A stretch of 64,000 nucleotides of DNA from Bacteroides luti (lineage in GTDB: Bacteria > Bacteroidota > Bacteroidia > Bacteroidales > Bacteroidaceae). The first letter of the stretch is position 1; each line of letters begins with the position of its first letter. Shown one piece after another: positions 1-9,015 of this stretch. Under the pieces are notes generated by a model. That model made no database searches, was not told the DNA's origin, and saw nothing but the letters and a program-made list of their open reading frames with translations. A program made the position numbers and the translations under genes. The stretch covers positions 1 to 64,000 of the forward strand of contig NZ_FQTV01000011.1 of the NCBI RefSeq assembly GCF_900128905.1, written 5' to 3'.

Positions 1-63
1 AGCAGGCATAGCTGCAAGAGGTGGCTAGCGGTCACTCTTTATATAGGTTTTATATGGATATTA

Positions 64-1143
64 TTATTTAACCATTCCATATTCGTATTTATGTTCCTTT
101 TTTAGAGTATAATATATTCTGTTTAACAATTTTCTCGCAATTCGTATGATTGCCTTATTAGGTTCCATTCTTTTGCAAAGCTTAATAAAACTATGTGTCA
201 GAGCTGGATCTATTCTTGAAGCAACCCAAGCACTTTCAATCAGACCTTTCTTTAAATGAATTTGCCCTCTAAAGGTCATTTCTCCATTATTACTCGTTTC
301 TCCACTCGAATGACAAGTTGGTATTATTCCTACAAAACAGGCTAGCTTGTCTGTGTTGGAAAATCGCTCTATATTTTCTATTTCCAACAGAAAAGTAAGT
401 CCTGTAATCAAGCCTATTCCAGGGACACTTCTTATTAATTCCATCTCTTTAATATATTTATCAGAAATAGCCAAGCTATGAATTTTCTTATTCACTTCTA
501 ATAAAAGAAGACGCTGCTGTTCTACTTCCGTTATCAATAGGGATAATGCTTCATTCCCATTTTGCGTATTTAGAGATATTTCTTTTAGCCATTTAAGAAA
601 ACGTTTTGACCAATGACAAGATGACTTTTCAAATTCAGGAGGATAGGCTATCCCATAAAAATAAAGAAAAGACTTTATTCGCAGTTTAAAACGAACCAGA
701 TCCTTTACTAACATTTCTCGAGAACGAAGCAAAGAACGATTTTCTAAGGTTTCAATCAATGGAATATGTATTCCGGTGAGTTCTTTAGCTCTCAGAGAAC
801 GGGCTATTTTCTTACTATCGCAAGAATCATTCTTATGCACATGTTCCTTTTGACTAGTCGGTATGTCAGCGGGATTGACTACTATATTTTTTATATTCAA
901 CTTTTCCAGTTCAAAGTGAATATGAAATCCACAGAATCCGGCTTCATAAGCAGAATAGTAATTACCACCAGGGAAATTTTCATCCAGATATTTCCATAAT
1001 AATATGGGAACCGGTGGCTGACTAAAAGTCTTATGATGCAAATGTTCTGTGTAGATTGTCACTGCCCAACTCTTTAGATGAACATCAATTCCAACATAAA
1101 TATTTTCTCCATTGAAATTTACTTTGTTACTTTGTGTACGCAT
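64..1143 (-). CDS. IS110-family transposase (DEDD recombinase)
   Basis: Transposase of an IS110-type element, 359 residues, normal length for the family. The N-terminal RuvC-like DEDD domain is visible: GIDVH with the first Asp near residue 19, an EAGFCG glutamate near 67, and NDSCDSKKIA near 105-114. The C-terminal Transposase_20 domain begins at SVPGIG (about 239) and contains an SSGE segment, which in this family carries the catalytic serine. Both domains look intact, so the element may be active. IS110 recombinases are known to use a noncoding bridge RNA encoded beside the gene; the flank at 1144-1470 is the candidate place. Element ends were not resolved. Confidence 0.93.
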   Translation of the reverse strand: MRTQSNKVNFNGENIYVGIDVHLKSWAVTIYTEHLHHKTFSQPPVPILLWKYLDENFPGGNYYSAYEAGFCGFHIHFELEKLNIKNIVVNPADIPTSQKEHVHKNDSCDSKKIARSLRAKELTGIHIPLIETLENRSLLRSREMLVKDLVRFKLRIKSFLYFYGIAYPPEFEKSSCHWSKRFLKWLKEISLNTQNGNEALSLLITEVEQQRLLLLEVNKKIHSLAISDKYIKEMELIRSVPGIGLITGLTFLLEIENIERFSNTDKLACFVGIIPTCHSSGETSNNGEMTFRGQIHLKKGLIESAWVASRIDPALTHSFIKLCKRMEPNKAIIRIARKLLNRIYYTLKKEHKYEYGMVK

Positions 1144-1471
1144 AAGCTTTGAATATTTGAATGTTTAAGTTTGGTACCTCAAATATAAAAAATACTCTTA
1201 GCTTATGCTTCTTATTTTTTCACTTCAGCATATTTATTGCAAACATAGGATCTGCCACCTTCTAAAATATATCTTATTGATAATCAGATGTGTTTAACTT
1301 GCAGGAAGATGGCTGATATCTTTTGGGCTTTAACCCCAGAAAGTCAACTCGTACCAGAGTTAATAAATTAATAGATCAACAGATTATAGGCTTATGAACA
1401 GTAGTATTCAACTGGAATCAGTTTAATACATAAGAAAAGGGAGATTAGTAATTTTCAAAGGAGAGTTCAAT
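1144..1471. other. Noncoding flank of the IS110 element
   Basis: No open reading frame was recognised between the transposase start and the palindromic array. A minus-strand TATATTTG element (1180-1187) could drive the transposase. A GATCTGCCACC motif at 1249-1259 resembles the TATCTGCCACC motif repeated at 50.2-50.7 kb. In IS110-group elements the bridge RNA lies in the noncoding end upstream of the recombinase, so part of this stretch may be transcribed. That is inference; I could not fold it or find the element boundary. Confidence 0.4.
1180..1187 (-). promoter_or_regulatory. Bacteroidota -7 element upstream of the IS110 transposase
   Basis: Reads TATATTTG on the minus strand, matching TAnnTTTG, 37 bp before the transposase start. 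No clear -33 element was seen. Confidence 0.4.
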
Positions 1472-1539
1472 CCAAACATGTACAAGATTGGAAGCAAACA
1501 TGTACATGATTGGGTGCAAACTTGTACATGTTTGGAGTG
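1472..1539. repeat. 22-bp palindromic repeat array 1 (TGTACA cores, 3 units)
   Basis: Three tandem 22-bp units (1474-1495, 1496-1517, 1518-1539), each holding a GTAC core centred at 1481.5, 1503.5 and 1525.5. The array is also symmetric as a whole. CCAAACATGTACA at 1472-1484 is the perfect reverse complement of TGTACATGTTTGG at 1523-1535, and the middle unit carries the palindrome CATGTACATG at 1499-1508. It lies just after the 3' end of the SGNH gene. The same 22-bp spacing recurs at 14.6, 39.6 and 50.4 kb. Confidence 0.85.
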
Positions 1540-1558
1540 ACTAAACCTGAATAAATTC

Positions 1559-2242
1559 TTAATTCTTCTCCAGATATTCCTTAATCTGCTTAGAAATCTC
1601 TGCCATTCCTGCTATTGAAGGGTGGCCGCTTTTCTTTTCGATATTGTGAAGTTCTATGCAATCTATCTTGTAATGTGCGCAGATTGCTTTGGTAGATTCG
1701 TTAATCTCGTTAGTTAATTCGCTATTCAATATGAAATAGATCTTCACGTTTGGATAGTAGTCAATCATGTTTGAAAGAAGGCATGCCAATGCTGGGCGGA
1801 ATGAATATAGATCTTTCTTAGCCCAATTCTCATATTGGTATTCGCCTATAGGAGATTTAGCCCAGCAATCATTGGTAGCACCAAATATGAATATGATATC
1901 CGGATTACCCAGCTTTTTCATTCTGGTGATGAATGAACGGTCGCTGTAATCTTCTTTGCGATAACCTGTGTTGCAAATGGTTGAACCGGAAAAAGAGTTG
2001 TTCACACAAAGGCGGTAGTTGTTTTCTTTGATAAACTTATGCCACCATGTTTCACGGACTGATGTTACGTCGGTTTGATTCTTTGGTGAGGCAAAGTACC
2101 AAACAAAGTTCGTATCCGGTTGCAGGTATCCCTCGAATGTTGAATAAGAGTCGCCTAAAATGGAGATGGACTTTGAACTTTGAGCGAAAGATAAGCTGCA
2201 ACTTAACAGGCAGAATAAGAAAAGTAGTGTACGGGTTTTCAT
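1559..2242 (-). CDS. Secreted SGNH/GDSL-type hydrolase
   Basis: 227-residue exported esterase/lipase-like protein. Residues 1-20 form a signal peptide ending SFA|Q. Block I of the SGNH fold is GDSYSTFEG with the nucleophile Ser at 32, and block III is GATND with Asn 124. The C-terminal catalytic His is probably H207 in SGHPS. The usual Asp three residues before that His is a Lys here, so the catalytic pair is not canonical. The substrate could be an acetylated or acylated glycan; nothing nearby fixes it. It stands alone on its strand, with the palindromic array after its stop codon. Confidence 0.8.
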   Translation of the reverse strand: MKTRTLLFLFCLLSCSLSFAQSSKSISILGDSYSTFEGYLQPDTNFVWYFASPKNQTDVTSVRETWWHKFIKENNYRLCVNNSFSGSTICNTGYRKEDYSDRSFITRMKKLGNPDIIFIFGATNDCWAKSPIGEYQYENWAKKDLYSFRPALACLLSNMIDYYPNVKIYFILNSELTNEINESTKAICAHYKIDCIELHNIEKKSGHPSIAGMAEISKQIKEYLEKN

Positions 2243-2349
2243 GATATTTAGTATTTTAATGTTTTTCGCATTAACTGATTTCGATCAATTTCGTGAGCTT
2301 ACGAAAATGATCTTTATACATTAAATAATCTATAAGTCAGAACCTATTC

Positions 2350-3102
2350 TCATTTTTCCGGCTTAACAATTAACCTGATAACAAACCAGATATGATAAGC
2401 AACAGTACTTATCCATCCATAGTGTTTCGCCATAATGCGGAACCGTTCTTTTAAAGAAGCTTTGTGGTTCTGAGTTGTTAATCCTTCGTCCAGATAATCA
2501 ATAACTGTGATGTGAGTGTTATGCAAGGTCTTTGCTTTCTTCATAACTCTGATACACCAGTCGAAATCGGCAGAGAAACGATAGGATAAGTCGAAAGGTT
2601 CGGCCAGAGATCGCTTGGCAAAGAAAGCTTGATGGCATACCAGCATTCCCTGCTTAAAACTTTTCCAGGTAAGCTTTTCGGGAGTCTGCAAACGACGCAT
2701 GTGCAGGAAATGTCCATCCTTATTAACGATAGCTGTTTCTCCGTAAAGTACGTCAGGCAGTTCATCGCCATTAATTGCATGAACCATCAGTTGAAGAGTG
2801 TCGTCTTCGTGAAAGCTATCTCCTGCATTCAAAAAACATAGATAATCGCCCGTTGCAGCAGCAATTCCCTTGTTCATGGCATCGTAGAGTCCTTTGTCGG
2901 GCTCACTTACCACGTTGCTTATCATATCTTTATATTTTTCTATAACGGAAAGTGTATTATCTTTCGAGGCCCCGTCAATAATGATGTATTCGTAATTTTT
3001 ATACGATTGCGTTATAACGCTCTGAATGGTCTCTTCAATTACTTTTTCCGCATTGTAAGTAACTGTAATGATTGAGAAGCGCGGATTAAGTTTGCTATGC
3101 AT
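2350..3102 (-). CDS. Glycosyltransferase family 2
   Basis: 250-residue GT-A fold transferase. The N-terminal half shows FSIITVTYNAEKVIEETIQS, IIIDGASKDNT and a LNAGDSF segment in place of the metal-binding DxD. The C-terminal third is hydrophobic and basic and probably contacts the membrane. Its start overlaps the end of the upstream family-4 transferase by 8 bp, so the pair is one transcription unit. It is expected to add a sugar during surface glycan assembly; donor and acceptor cannot be read from sequence. Confidence 0.88.
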   Translation of the reverse strand: MHSKLNPRFSIITVTYNAEKVIEETIQSVITQSYKNYEYIIIDGASKDNTLSVIEKYKDMISNVVSEPDKGLYDAMNKGIAAATGDYLCFLNAGDSFHEDDTLQLMVHAINGDELPDVLYGETAIVNKDGHFLHMRRLQTPEKLTWKSFKQGMLVCHQAFFAKRSLAEPFDLSYRFSADFDWCIRVMKKAKTLHNTHITVIDYLDEGLTTQNHKASLKERFRIMAKHYGWISTVAYHIWFVIRLIVKPEK

Positions 3103-4360
3103 CTTTTCCGGTTATTTTGTTATAGATATCGATGTATTTCTTTGCGATAATGCCTTCTGAATATGAAGATACTACTTTTCGTGTAGCCTGTTCTGACAGG
3201 GTAGGATATTCAGATTCATTCAAAGCCCAGCGTATTCCATTGGCAAAATCCTGTGCAGATTTATATTCGGCAACATAACCATTGTGCAGATGATCTATCA
3301 TTTCGGGAATACCGCCAATGTTGAAACCAACACAAGGAATACCGCACGCCATCGCTTCCATAATGGTATTCGGAAGATTCTCTTCCAACGATGGGGTAAC
3401 GAATAAATCAACAGAATTATATATATCTACAATAGCTTTCTCGTCGCTCACGAAATCGAGGGCATAAACAGGGAAAGGAATCATCTCTTTAAGCTGTGAA
3501 GATTGTTTTCCGAAAACTACAACGCCTATCTTGTCTTTCATCTCGGGATACTTATCCGCCAATAGATGGCAGGATTCTACCAGATAATCAATACCTTTTC
3601 GTTTATCGGTAATTTTTACGGAACCAAACAACAATAGTTTCTTATCCTGAGGAAGGTTGCATTTATAGCGAGCTTCTTTCTTATCAGCCGGTCTGAATAA
3701 GTTTGTATTGATTGGGTTTGGTATATTAGTTGTGCGGTGTCCGGTAAGCAATCTGCTTTTCTCGGCCAGGGAGCGAAGCCATGCACTGCAGGCAACAAAC
3801 GTAATATTTGCGTTTTTATAAAGCTCCAGTTTCTTTTTGAAAGTTCTGTATGATAGGTCCTTTTTACTTCCATTCTTATAAATGAAAGGACAGTTATGAC
3901 ATTCATCCTGATAGTTTGTACATTCACGTGCATGGTGACAGATTCCGGTGCAAGGCCACATATCGTGCATGGTCCATACAATAGGTTTCCCGGAATTAAC
4001 GATGTGCTTAATGTCATTTAATGAGAGCATTCCCTGATTAATCCAGTGCAGGTGAATAACATCCGCTTGCTTAAACTCCGGCAGAGAGGTAATGTTTGCT
4101 CCTGTATTTGCAATTGAAACAGCAAAAAGGTTATTCTTTTTAAAGCTGTTTGCTTTCCAGATAACAACTCGTTCCCATACAAATCGTGCAACGGTTTTCC
4201 ATGAACGGTCTAATGGTACTACACTAATCTGGTCGGTTTGTTTATCGCGTACCAGCATCTTTGCTTTTACCCCGTTATTCTTCAGGGATTCCATTAATCG
4301 GCTGGCTGCAATTGCAGCTCCTCCGATACGTTCCGAAGTATTAATAATAAGTACTCTCAT
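3095..4360 (-). CDS. Glycosyltransferase family 4
   Basis: 421-residue GT-B fold transferase beginning MRVLIINTSERIGGAA, the N-terminal Rossmann segment with the usual glycine-rich loop. The C-terminal donor-binding motif is visible at DLFVTPSLEENLPNTIMEAM. The ATG at 4358-4360 is preferred: a longer reading from TTG at 4381 adds seven residues ahead of the conserved first strand. A cysteine cluster in the middle (CTGICHHARECTNYQDECHNC) is typical of one subgroup of these enzymes. It is divergent from wecC across about 100 bp. Confidence 0.9.
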   Translation of the reverse strand: MRVLIINTSERIGGAAIAASRLMESLKNNGVKAKMLVRDKQTDQISVVPLDRSWKTVARFVWERVVIWKANSFKKNNLFAVSIANTGANITSLPEFKQADVIHLHWINQGMLSLNDIKHIVNSGKPIVWTMHDMWPCTGICHHARECTNYQDECHNCPFIYKNGSKKDLSYRTFKKKLELYKNANITFVACSAWLRSLAEKSRLLTGHRTTNIPNPINTNLFRPADKKEARYKCNLPQDKKLLLFGSVKITDKRKGIDYLVESCHLLADKYPEMKDKIGVVVFGKQSSQLKEMIPFPVYALDFVSDEKAIVDIYNSVDLFVTPSLEENLPNTIMEAMACGIPCVGFNIGGIPEMIDHLHNGYVAEYKSAQDFANGIRWALNESEYPTLSEQATRKVVSSYSEGIIAKKYIDIYNKITGKDA

Positions 4361-4428
4361 TTTTGTGAAATGTTTCCACAAAAGTAGTAGTTTTCTGTAA
4401 TAATCCGTGCAAAGTCACGTATTATTTG

Positions 4429-4436
4429 TATTTTTG
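4429..4436 (+). promoter_or_regulatory. -7 promoter element for wecC-wecB
   Basis: TATTTTTG matches TAnnTTTG, 27 bp before the chosen wecC ATG. It supports the ATG at 4464 over the longer upstream reading, which would begin ahead of the transcript. Confidence 0.6.
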
Positions 4437-4463
4437 CGGCACTTAAATAAAAGTGATGTAGAT

Positions 4464-5672
4464 ATGAAAAAGGTTCTTTTTTTAGGCTTAGGCTACATTG
4501 GCCTTCCTACGGCAGCGGTTGCTGCCAATCATGGTTTTGAGGTGATCGGTGTGGATGTGAATCCGGTGGTAGTAGAAACGATCAATCAAGGCAAAATTCA
4601 TATTGTAGAGCCGGATTTGGACCAGATGGTCAAGGAAGCTGTTCAAAAAGGGAACCTCCGGTCAGTATTGAAGCCCGAGCAGGCAGATGCTTTCTTTGTG
4701 GTAGTGCCTACTCCTTTTAAGCAAAATCACCGGGCGGATATTACTTATGTAGAATCGGCGACCCGTTCGGTTATCCCTTTTCTCAAAGAGGGTGATTTGT
4801 TTGTTATCGAGTCAACATCGCCGGTGCTGACAACAGAACGAATGGCTGAGGTTATTTTCAAGGAACGTCCCGAATTAAAAGGAAAAATATATATTGCTTA
4901 CTGTCCTGAGCGTGTATTGCCGGGCAATACGCTTTACGAACTAGTACACAATGACAGGGTGATTGGAGGTATTAATCCCGAATCTACTGAAAAGGCCATT
5001 GAGTTTTATTCTGCCTTTGTACAAGGAAAACTTCATCGCACCAATGCTCGTACGGCTGAAATGTGTAAACTGACTGAGAATTCTTCACGTGACTCGCAGA
5101 TTGCCTTTGCCAACGAGCTTTCAATGATCTGTGACAAGGCTGGAATCAATGTGTGGGAACTTATTTCACTTGCTAACAAACATCCACGCGTTAATATATT
5201 GCAACCAGGTTGTGGTGTAGGCGGACACTGTATTGCCGTTGATCCATGGTTTATTGTTTCTGATTATCCAGAACAGGCACAAATCATTAAACGGGCTCGC
5301 GAAACAAACGACTATAAAGCCGACTGGTGCGCCAACCGCGTAGTAGAAGCTTGTCAACAGTTTGTAACCGAGAACGACCGTGAGCCTATTGTGGCTTGTA
5401 TGGGACTTGCCTTTAAACCAAATATTGATGATTTGCGTGAATCGCCTGCCAAATACATTGCTTCACGTATCATCTCTGAGTCGCGGGCTGAAGTGTTGGT
5501 GGTGGAACCTAATATCAGCAAACATCCTAGCTTCAACCTGACCGATTATCGTGAAGCATATCAAAAAGCAGATATTGTTGTATGGTTGGTTTGCCACACT
5601 CCGTTTATGGAATTGCCACGTGAGGAAGGTAAGATGGAACTTGATTTCTGTGGTGTTCGGAAAGGTATTTAA
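4464..5672 (+). CDS. wecC: UDP-N-acetyl-D-mannosamine dehydrogenase
   Basis: Oxidises UDP-ManNAc to UDP-ManNAcA with two NAD+, feeding surface polysaccharide synthesis. 402 residues, normal for the UDP-glucose/GDP-mannose dehydrogenase family. The N-terminal Rossmann motif is GLGYIGLP, the central helix region is LTENSSRDSQIAFANEL, and the catalytic cysteine is C256 in GCGVGGHC. The start is the ATG at 4464; the open frame extends 19 codons further upstream but those codons lie over the promoter. It is 11 bp from wecB, the preceding enzyme of the same pathway, which strongly supports the assignment. Confidence 0.93.
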   Translation: MKKVLFLGLGYIGLPTAAVAANHGFEVIGVDVNPVVVETINQGKIHIVEPDLDQMVKEAVQKGNLRSVLKPEQADAFFVVVPTPFKQNHRADITYVESATRSVIPFLKEGDLFVIESTSPVLTTERMAEVIFKERPELKGKIYIAYCPERVLPGNTLYELVHNDRVIGGINPESTEKAIEFYSAFVQGKLHRTNARTAEMCKLTENSSRDSQIAFANELSMICDKAGINVWELISLANKHPRVNILQPGCGVGGHCIAVDPWFIVSDYPEQAQIIKRARETNDYKADWCANRVVEACQQFVTENDREPIVACMGLAFKPNIDDLRESPAKYIASRIISESRAEVLVVEPNISKHPSFNLTDYREAYQKADIVVWLVCHTPFMELPREEGKMELDFCGVRKGI

Positions 5673-5683
5673 TGAATTAAATT

Positions 5684-6814
5684 ATGAAGAAAATATTACT
5701 GGTATTCGGGACTCGTCCCGAGGCTATCAAAATGGCTCCTCTGGTTAAAGCTCTGCAGAAGGATACGGAACATTTCGAGACATGTGTTTGTGTAACCGCA
5801 CAACATCGTCAGATGCTCGACCAGGTGCTTGAGGTGTTTGGCATTGTTCCCGAATATGATTTAAATATCATGGCACCGGGGCAGGACTTGTATGACATAA
5901 CTACGAAAGTATTATTGGGATTGCGCGATGTGTTAACCGAATTTGCACCCGATGTAGTTTTGGTTCATGGTGATACAACGACTTCGATGGCTGCCGGATT
6001 GGCTGCTTTTTATCAGCAAATAGCCGTAGGACATGTAGAAGCTGGCTTGCGTACCTATGATTTGCTTTCGCCATGGCCCGAAGAAATGAACCGCCAAGTG
6101 ACAGATCGTTTCTGCCGTTACTATTTTGCACCTACCAAGCAATCGGAAGAAAACTTGCTTAGCGAGAATATTGACGGCAGTCGCATTTATGTGACTGGAA
6201 ACACTGTGATTGATGCTCTTTTGATGGCTGTTGATATCATTTCACAAACTCCCGGAAAACAAGAAGAACTTCACACTGAATTGAAGGCGAAAGGTTATAT
6301 TGTGAATCCGGAACGTGATTATATCCTGGTAACCGGACATAGACGTGAGAACTTTGGCGATGGATTCCTGCATATCTGCAAGGCTATCAGCAAACTTGCC
6401 GAGGAGCATCCTGAGATAGATATAGTATATCCAGTGCACCTCAACCCAAATGTGCAAAAGCCTGTTTACGAATTGCTCTCTGGATTGAGTAATGTCTATT
6501 TGATCTCTCCGCTTGATTACTTGCCTTTTATCTATGCCATGCAGCACAGCAAGCTGTTGCTTACCGATAGCGGTGGTGTACAAGAAGAGGCTCCTTCTTT
6601 GGGCAAACCTGTTTTGGTAATGCGTGATACAACCGAACGGCCTGAAGCTGTTGAGGCTGGCACGGTAAAACTGGTTGGTACAGATTATGCGACTATCGTG
6701 AGTGAGGTAAATGCCTTGCTTGCCGATAAAGAACTCTATCGACAAATGTCCGAAACCCACAATCCTTATGGTGACGGCAAGGCATGCGAGCGCATTATGG
6801 CTGCGCTGAGATGA
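5684..6814 (+). CDS. wecB: UDP-N-acetylglucosamine 2-epimerase (non-hydrolysing)
   Basis: Interconverts UDP-GlcNAc and UDP-ManNAc, supplying the substrate for wecC just upstream. 376 residues, full length. Family motifs are [13 protein letters not shown] at the N-terminus, [14 protein letters not shown] near 93, [10 protein letters not shown] near 111, and [20 protein letters not shown] with [11 protein letters not shown] in the C-terminal UDP-binding lobe. It forms a two-gene operon with wecC and ends convergent to the glycosyltransferase operon, with no clear terminator in the 55-bp gap. Confidence 0.95.
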   Translation: MKKILLVFGTRPEAIKMAPLVKALQKDTEHFETCVCVTAQHRQMLDQVLEVFGIVPEYDLNIMAPGQDLYDITTKVLLGLRDVLTEFAPDVVLVHGDTTTSMAAGLAAFYQQIAVGHVEAGLRTYDLLSPWPEEMNRQVTDRFCRYYFAPTKQSEENLLSENIDGSRIYVTGNTVIDALLMAVDIISQTPGKQEELHTELKAKGYIVNPERDYILVTGHRRENFGDGFLHICKAISKLAEEHPEIDIVYPVHLNPNVQKPVYELLSGLSNVYLISPLDYLPFIYAMQHSKLLLTDSGGVQEEAPSLGKPVLVMRDTTERPEAVEAGTVKLVGTDYATIVSEVNALLADKELYRQMSETHNPYGDGKACERIMAALR

Positions 6815-6869
6815 TTTTTGTTTTCTTTTTAGAGAGTAAGCAAGGATAGATCGTTTTGAATCTTTCGTC

Positions 6870-8075
6870 TCAACTCTTTGCCATTATATTGCGGAAAGCA
6901 TTCAAGTAACGTTCGCTTACCGTTTCTATGTTTATTATTTCATTAATAATACGTTGCGACTCTTTTCCCATTTCCCTGCATAAGTCAGGTGATGCGAAGA
7001 GAGTCGTAATTTTTTCGCATAGACTGTCGGCATTGCCTTCTTGGAAGAAGAAGCCGTTCTTGCCCTCTGTTACCAGGTCGCACTCTGTTCCGTCGCACAC
7101 CGAGCAGATAACCGGCATGCCATACGTCATGGCATCATTGATGGAAAGACCTCCCATACCGGCAAGTACATAGACTGTAGATTCGTTCATGTAAGCCCCC
7201 AGCTCTTCGGGTTTATACACACTTCCTGCAAAACGAATATGCTCATTCAACTGAAGGTTTGCTGCTTGTTGTTTCAGGTTTTCCAGTTCCGGACCATCGC
7301 CTACCACTACTAGTTCTGCATCGGGAAATTTAGCTATCACTCCCGGCATTGCATCAAAAAGCAAATCTACCCGTTTCCATTTCACTAAACGTCCGATGTG
7401 GAGTATGCGATGTTCGCAAGGAGGGAGTATTGGCTCATTCTTCAATACTGCTTCCTGCTCTTTGAGTAAAGCTTCGGTGTCGGTAGAATTGAAGGTAACA
7501 TGTATATCCTCCTTATTTACACCATAAGATGGCAGAATGTCATACGCTACGGTAGAGTAATTGAGTGTTCCAACTGCTTTGGAGTAGCAATACCGACGGA
7601 TGCACATGGTTAACCATTGTTTCAGGTAGAAGTTAATTCCCGTACTTTGCAACTGCATGTTTTCATCATACATGGGATGTGTCTTAAAGTAGGCTTTCAT
7701 CTTTCCGTAAGGTGGCGTTTGGAAGGGAATTTCGCGAATGACAATTCGTGTTCCGCTGCTCTTCAATGCCTTGCGCAGTGAAGGCTGAAAGAATAGTTGC
7801 AGGAAATAGGGCCAGCCCATCACTAAGATGTCCGGTTTTTCCTCACTTACGATTTGTGGCAATGAAGGATAGGCCATTTTTCCATAGAACATTTTCTTTT
7901 CTATGGCTGTGAGGTGCTTGTAGCTGCCTCCCTCCACCATTTTTACTCCTTTACCAATTGTTGCATTTCCTTTTTGCGGTGTGACAACAACTATTTCGAC
8001 ACCTTTGTTGTGAAGCTTATTGAGCATGGCGTCCAGATAATGTGGTATTCCGCCAAATGTATAGAGTACTTTCAT
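6870..8075 (-). CDS. Glycosyltransferase family 4
   Basis: 401-residue GT-B transferase, last gene of the metG-flippase-glycosyltransferase unit. The N-terminus MKVLYTFGGIPHYL is the acceptor-domain loop. HIGRLVKWKRVDLL near 240 and VLAGMGGLSINDAMTYGMPVIC near 310-330 belong to the donor-binding domain, with the EX7E-type region altered to GGLSINDAM. It is 37 bp after the upstream GT2 stop. It probably completes the same glycan repeat or outer core; the specific sugar is unknown. Confidence 0.88.
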   Translation of the reverse strand: MKVLYTFGGIPHYLDAMLNKLHNKGVEIVVVTPQKGNATIGKGVKMVEGGSYKHLTAIEKKMFYGKMAYPSLPQIVSEEKPDILVMGWPYFLQLFFQPSLRKALKSSGTRIVIREIPFQTPPYGKMKAYFKTHPMYDENMQLQSTGINFYLKQWLTMCIRRYCYSKAVGTLNYSTVAYDILPSYGVNKEDIHVTFNSTDTEALLKEQEAVLKNEPILPPCEHRILHIGRLVKWKRVDLLFDAMPGVIAKFPDAELVVVGDGPELENLKQQAANLQLNEHIRFAGSVYKPEELGAYMNESTVYVLAGMGGLSINDAMTYGMPVICSVCDGTECDLVTEGKNGFFFQEGNADSLCEKITTLFASPDLCREMGKESQRIINEIINIETVSERYLNAFRNIMAKS

Positions 8076-8112
8076 TGTGTTAAAACTAAACGATAAACAT
8101 TGGTGTATATAA

Positions 8113-9012
8113 TCAAATATAGTTTAATGCTTTTTTTCTATTTTTATTTGTCATCTGTAAAACTTGTTTAGTCTTACAAAGTAGACCGATACTGATATTG
8201 ATAAATGTTAAGCTATTGGCTACTTTCCCCTTTTTAAGAGCTATCATGGCTTTTTTAATTCCGGCCAGAATGCCATAGCCGAAAGCTTTATAAAAAGAAT
8301 AATTGATATTTGCATATTCAGAAAGCAAATATATCTTTTCAGATCGAAGAAAGGTCTCCCTTGAAATCTCTCTGTTCTCCCGATCATGATAACCAAATAC
8401 ATGGGGAGAGTATCCTAACATGTAGCCATGATAGTGCAATCGGTTAATATAGTCAATGTCTTCTCCATAATGAAAGAACAAAGGACAAAAACCACCTAAA
8501 TCTTTTATTGCCTTAATGGAAATCATCCAAAAAGCAGCATTAATAAACCTTAGGCTTACTACTTCATTATCTTTTTGCAGGGAAAGGAATTCTTCTTTTT
8601 CTTTTATCCCTGAATAAGTGGAAAAACCGAAGTCTGGTTTATCACCTTTCCCATTTAAGTGGGCAGGTGAGAGTATTCCATATTCTGGATGTTTCTCAAA
8701 GAGGGCAAGCAATATTTCTATAGTATCTTCATCTATCCATGCATCCTGATTGAGAAGAAAGAAATAATCAGCACCTTGTTCCATTGCATATCGGATACCA
8801 ATATTGTTTGCCTTACCAAATCCTAGATTTGCTCCTGTCTTTATTAAATGCACCTCTGGATAATTCTTTTCAAGAATCTGAGTTGTGTTGTCTTTGGAAC
8901 CATTATCAACAACAATCACCGAAATGGGAGAGGTTGAACGGCGCAAACTACCTAAGCAACGATCTATCCATTGCTCGAAATTGTAGGACACGATGATAAC
9001 CGATACTTTCAT
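8113..9012 (-). CDS. Glycosyltransferase family 2 (rhamnosyltransferase-like)
   Basis: 299-residue GT2 with VSVIIVSYNFEQWID at the N-terminus, VVDNGSKDNT, a GKANNIGI segment and LNQDAWID as the DxD-like site. The arrangement VDNGS...GFGKANNIG...LNQD is typical of the WbbL/rhamnosyltransferase-like subgroup, so a deoxyhexose donor is possible but unproven. It is three base pairs after the FkbM gene and in the same operon. Confidence 0.85.
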   Translation of the reverse strand: MKVSVIIVSYNFEQWIDRCLGSLRRSTSPISVIVVDNGSKDNTTQILEKNYPEVHLIKTGANLGFGKANNIGIRYAMEQGADYFFLLNQDAWIDEDTIEILLALFEKHPEYGILSPAHLNGKGDKPDFGFSTYSGIKEKEEFLSLQKDNEVVSLRFINAAFWMISIKAIKDLGGFCPLFFHYGEDIDYINRLHYHGYMLGYSPHVFGYHDRENREISRETFLRSEKIYLLSEYANINYSFYKAFGYGILAGIKKAMIALKKGKVANSLTFINISIGLLCKTKQVLQMTNKNRKKALNYI

Positions 9013-9015
9013 ATT

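Noticed and set aside
1472..1539. CRISPR array
   Set aside because: Repeat units are contiguous 22-mers without unique spacers, and no cas genes are in the window; same for the other three arrays.
4361..4381. Longer start (TTG) for the family-4 glycosyltransferase
   Set aside because: Adds residues before the conserved first strand; the ATG at 4360 begins the motif exactly.
4407..4463. Longer start for wecC
   Set aside because: These codons cover the promoter element at 4429-4436 and precede the conserved Rossmann motif.
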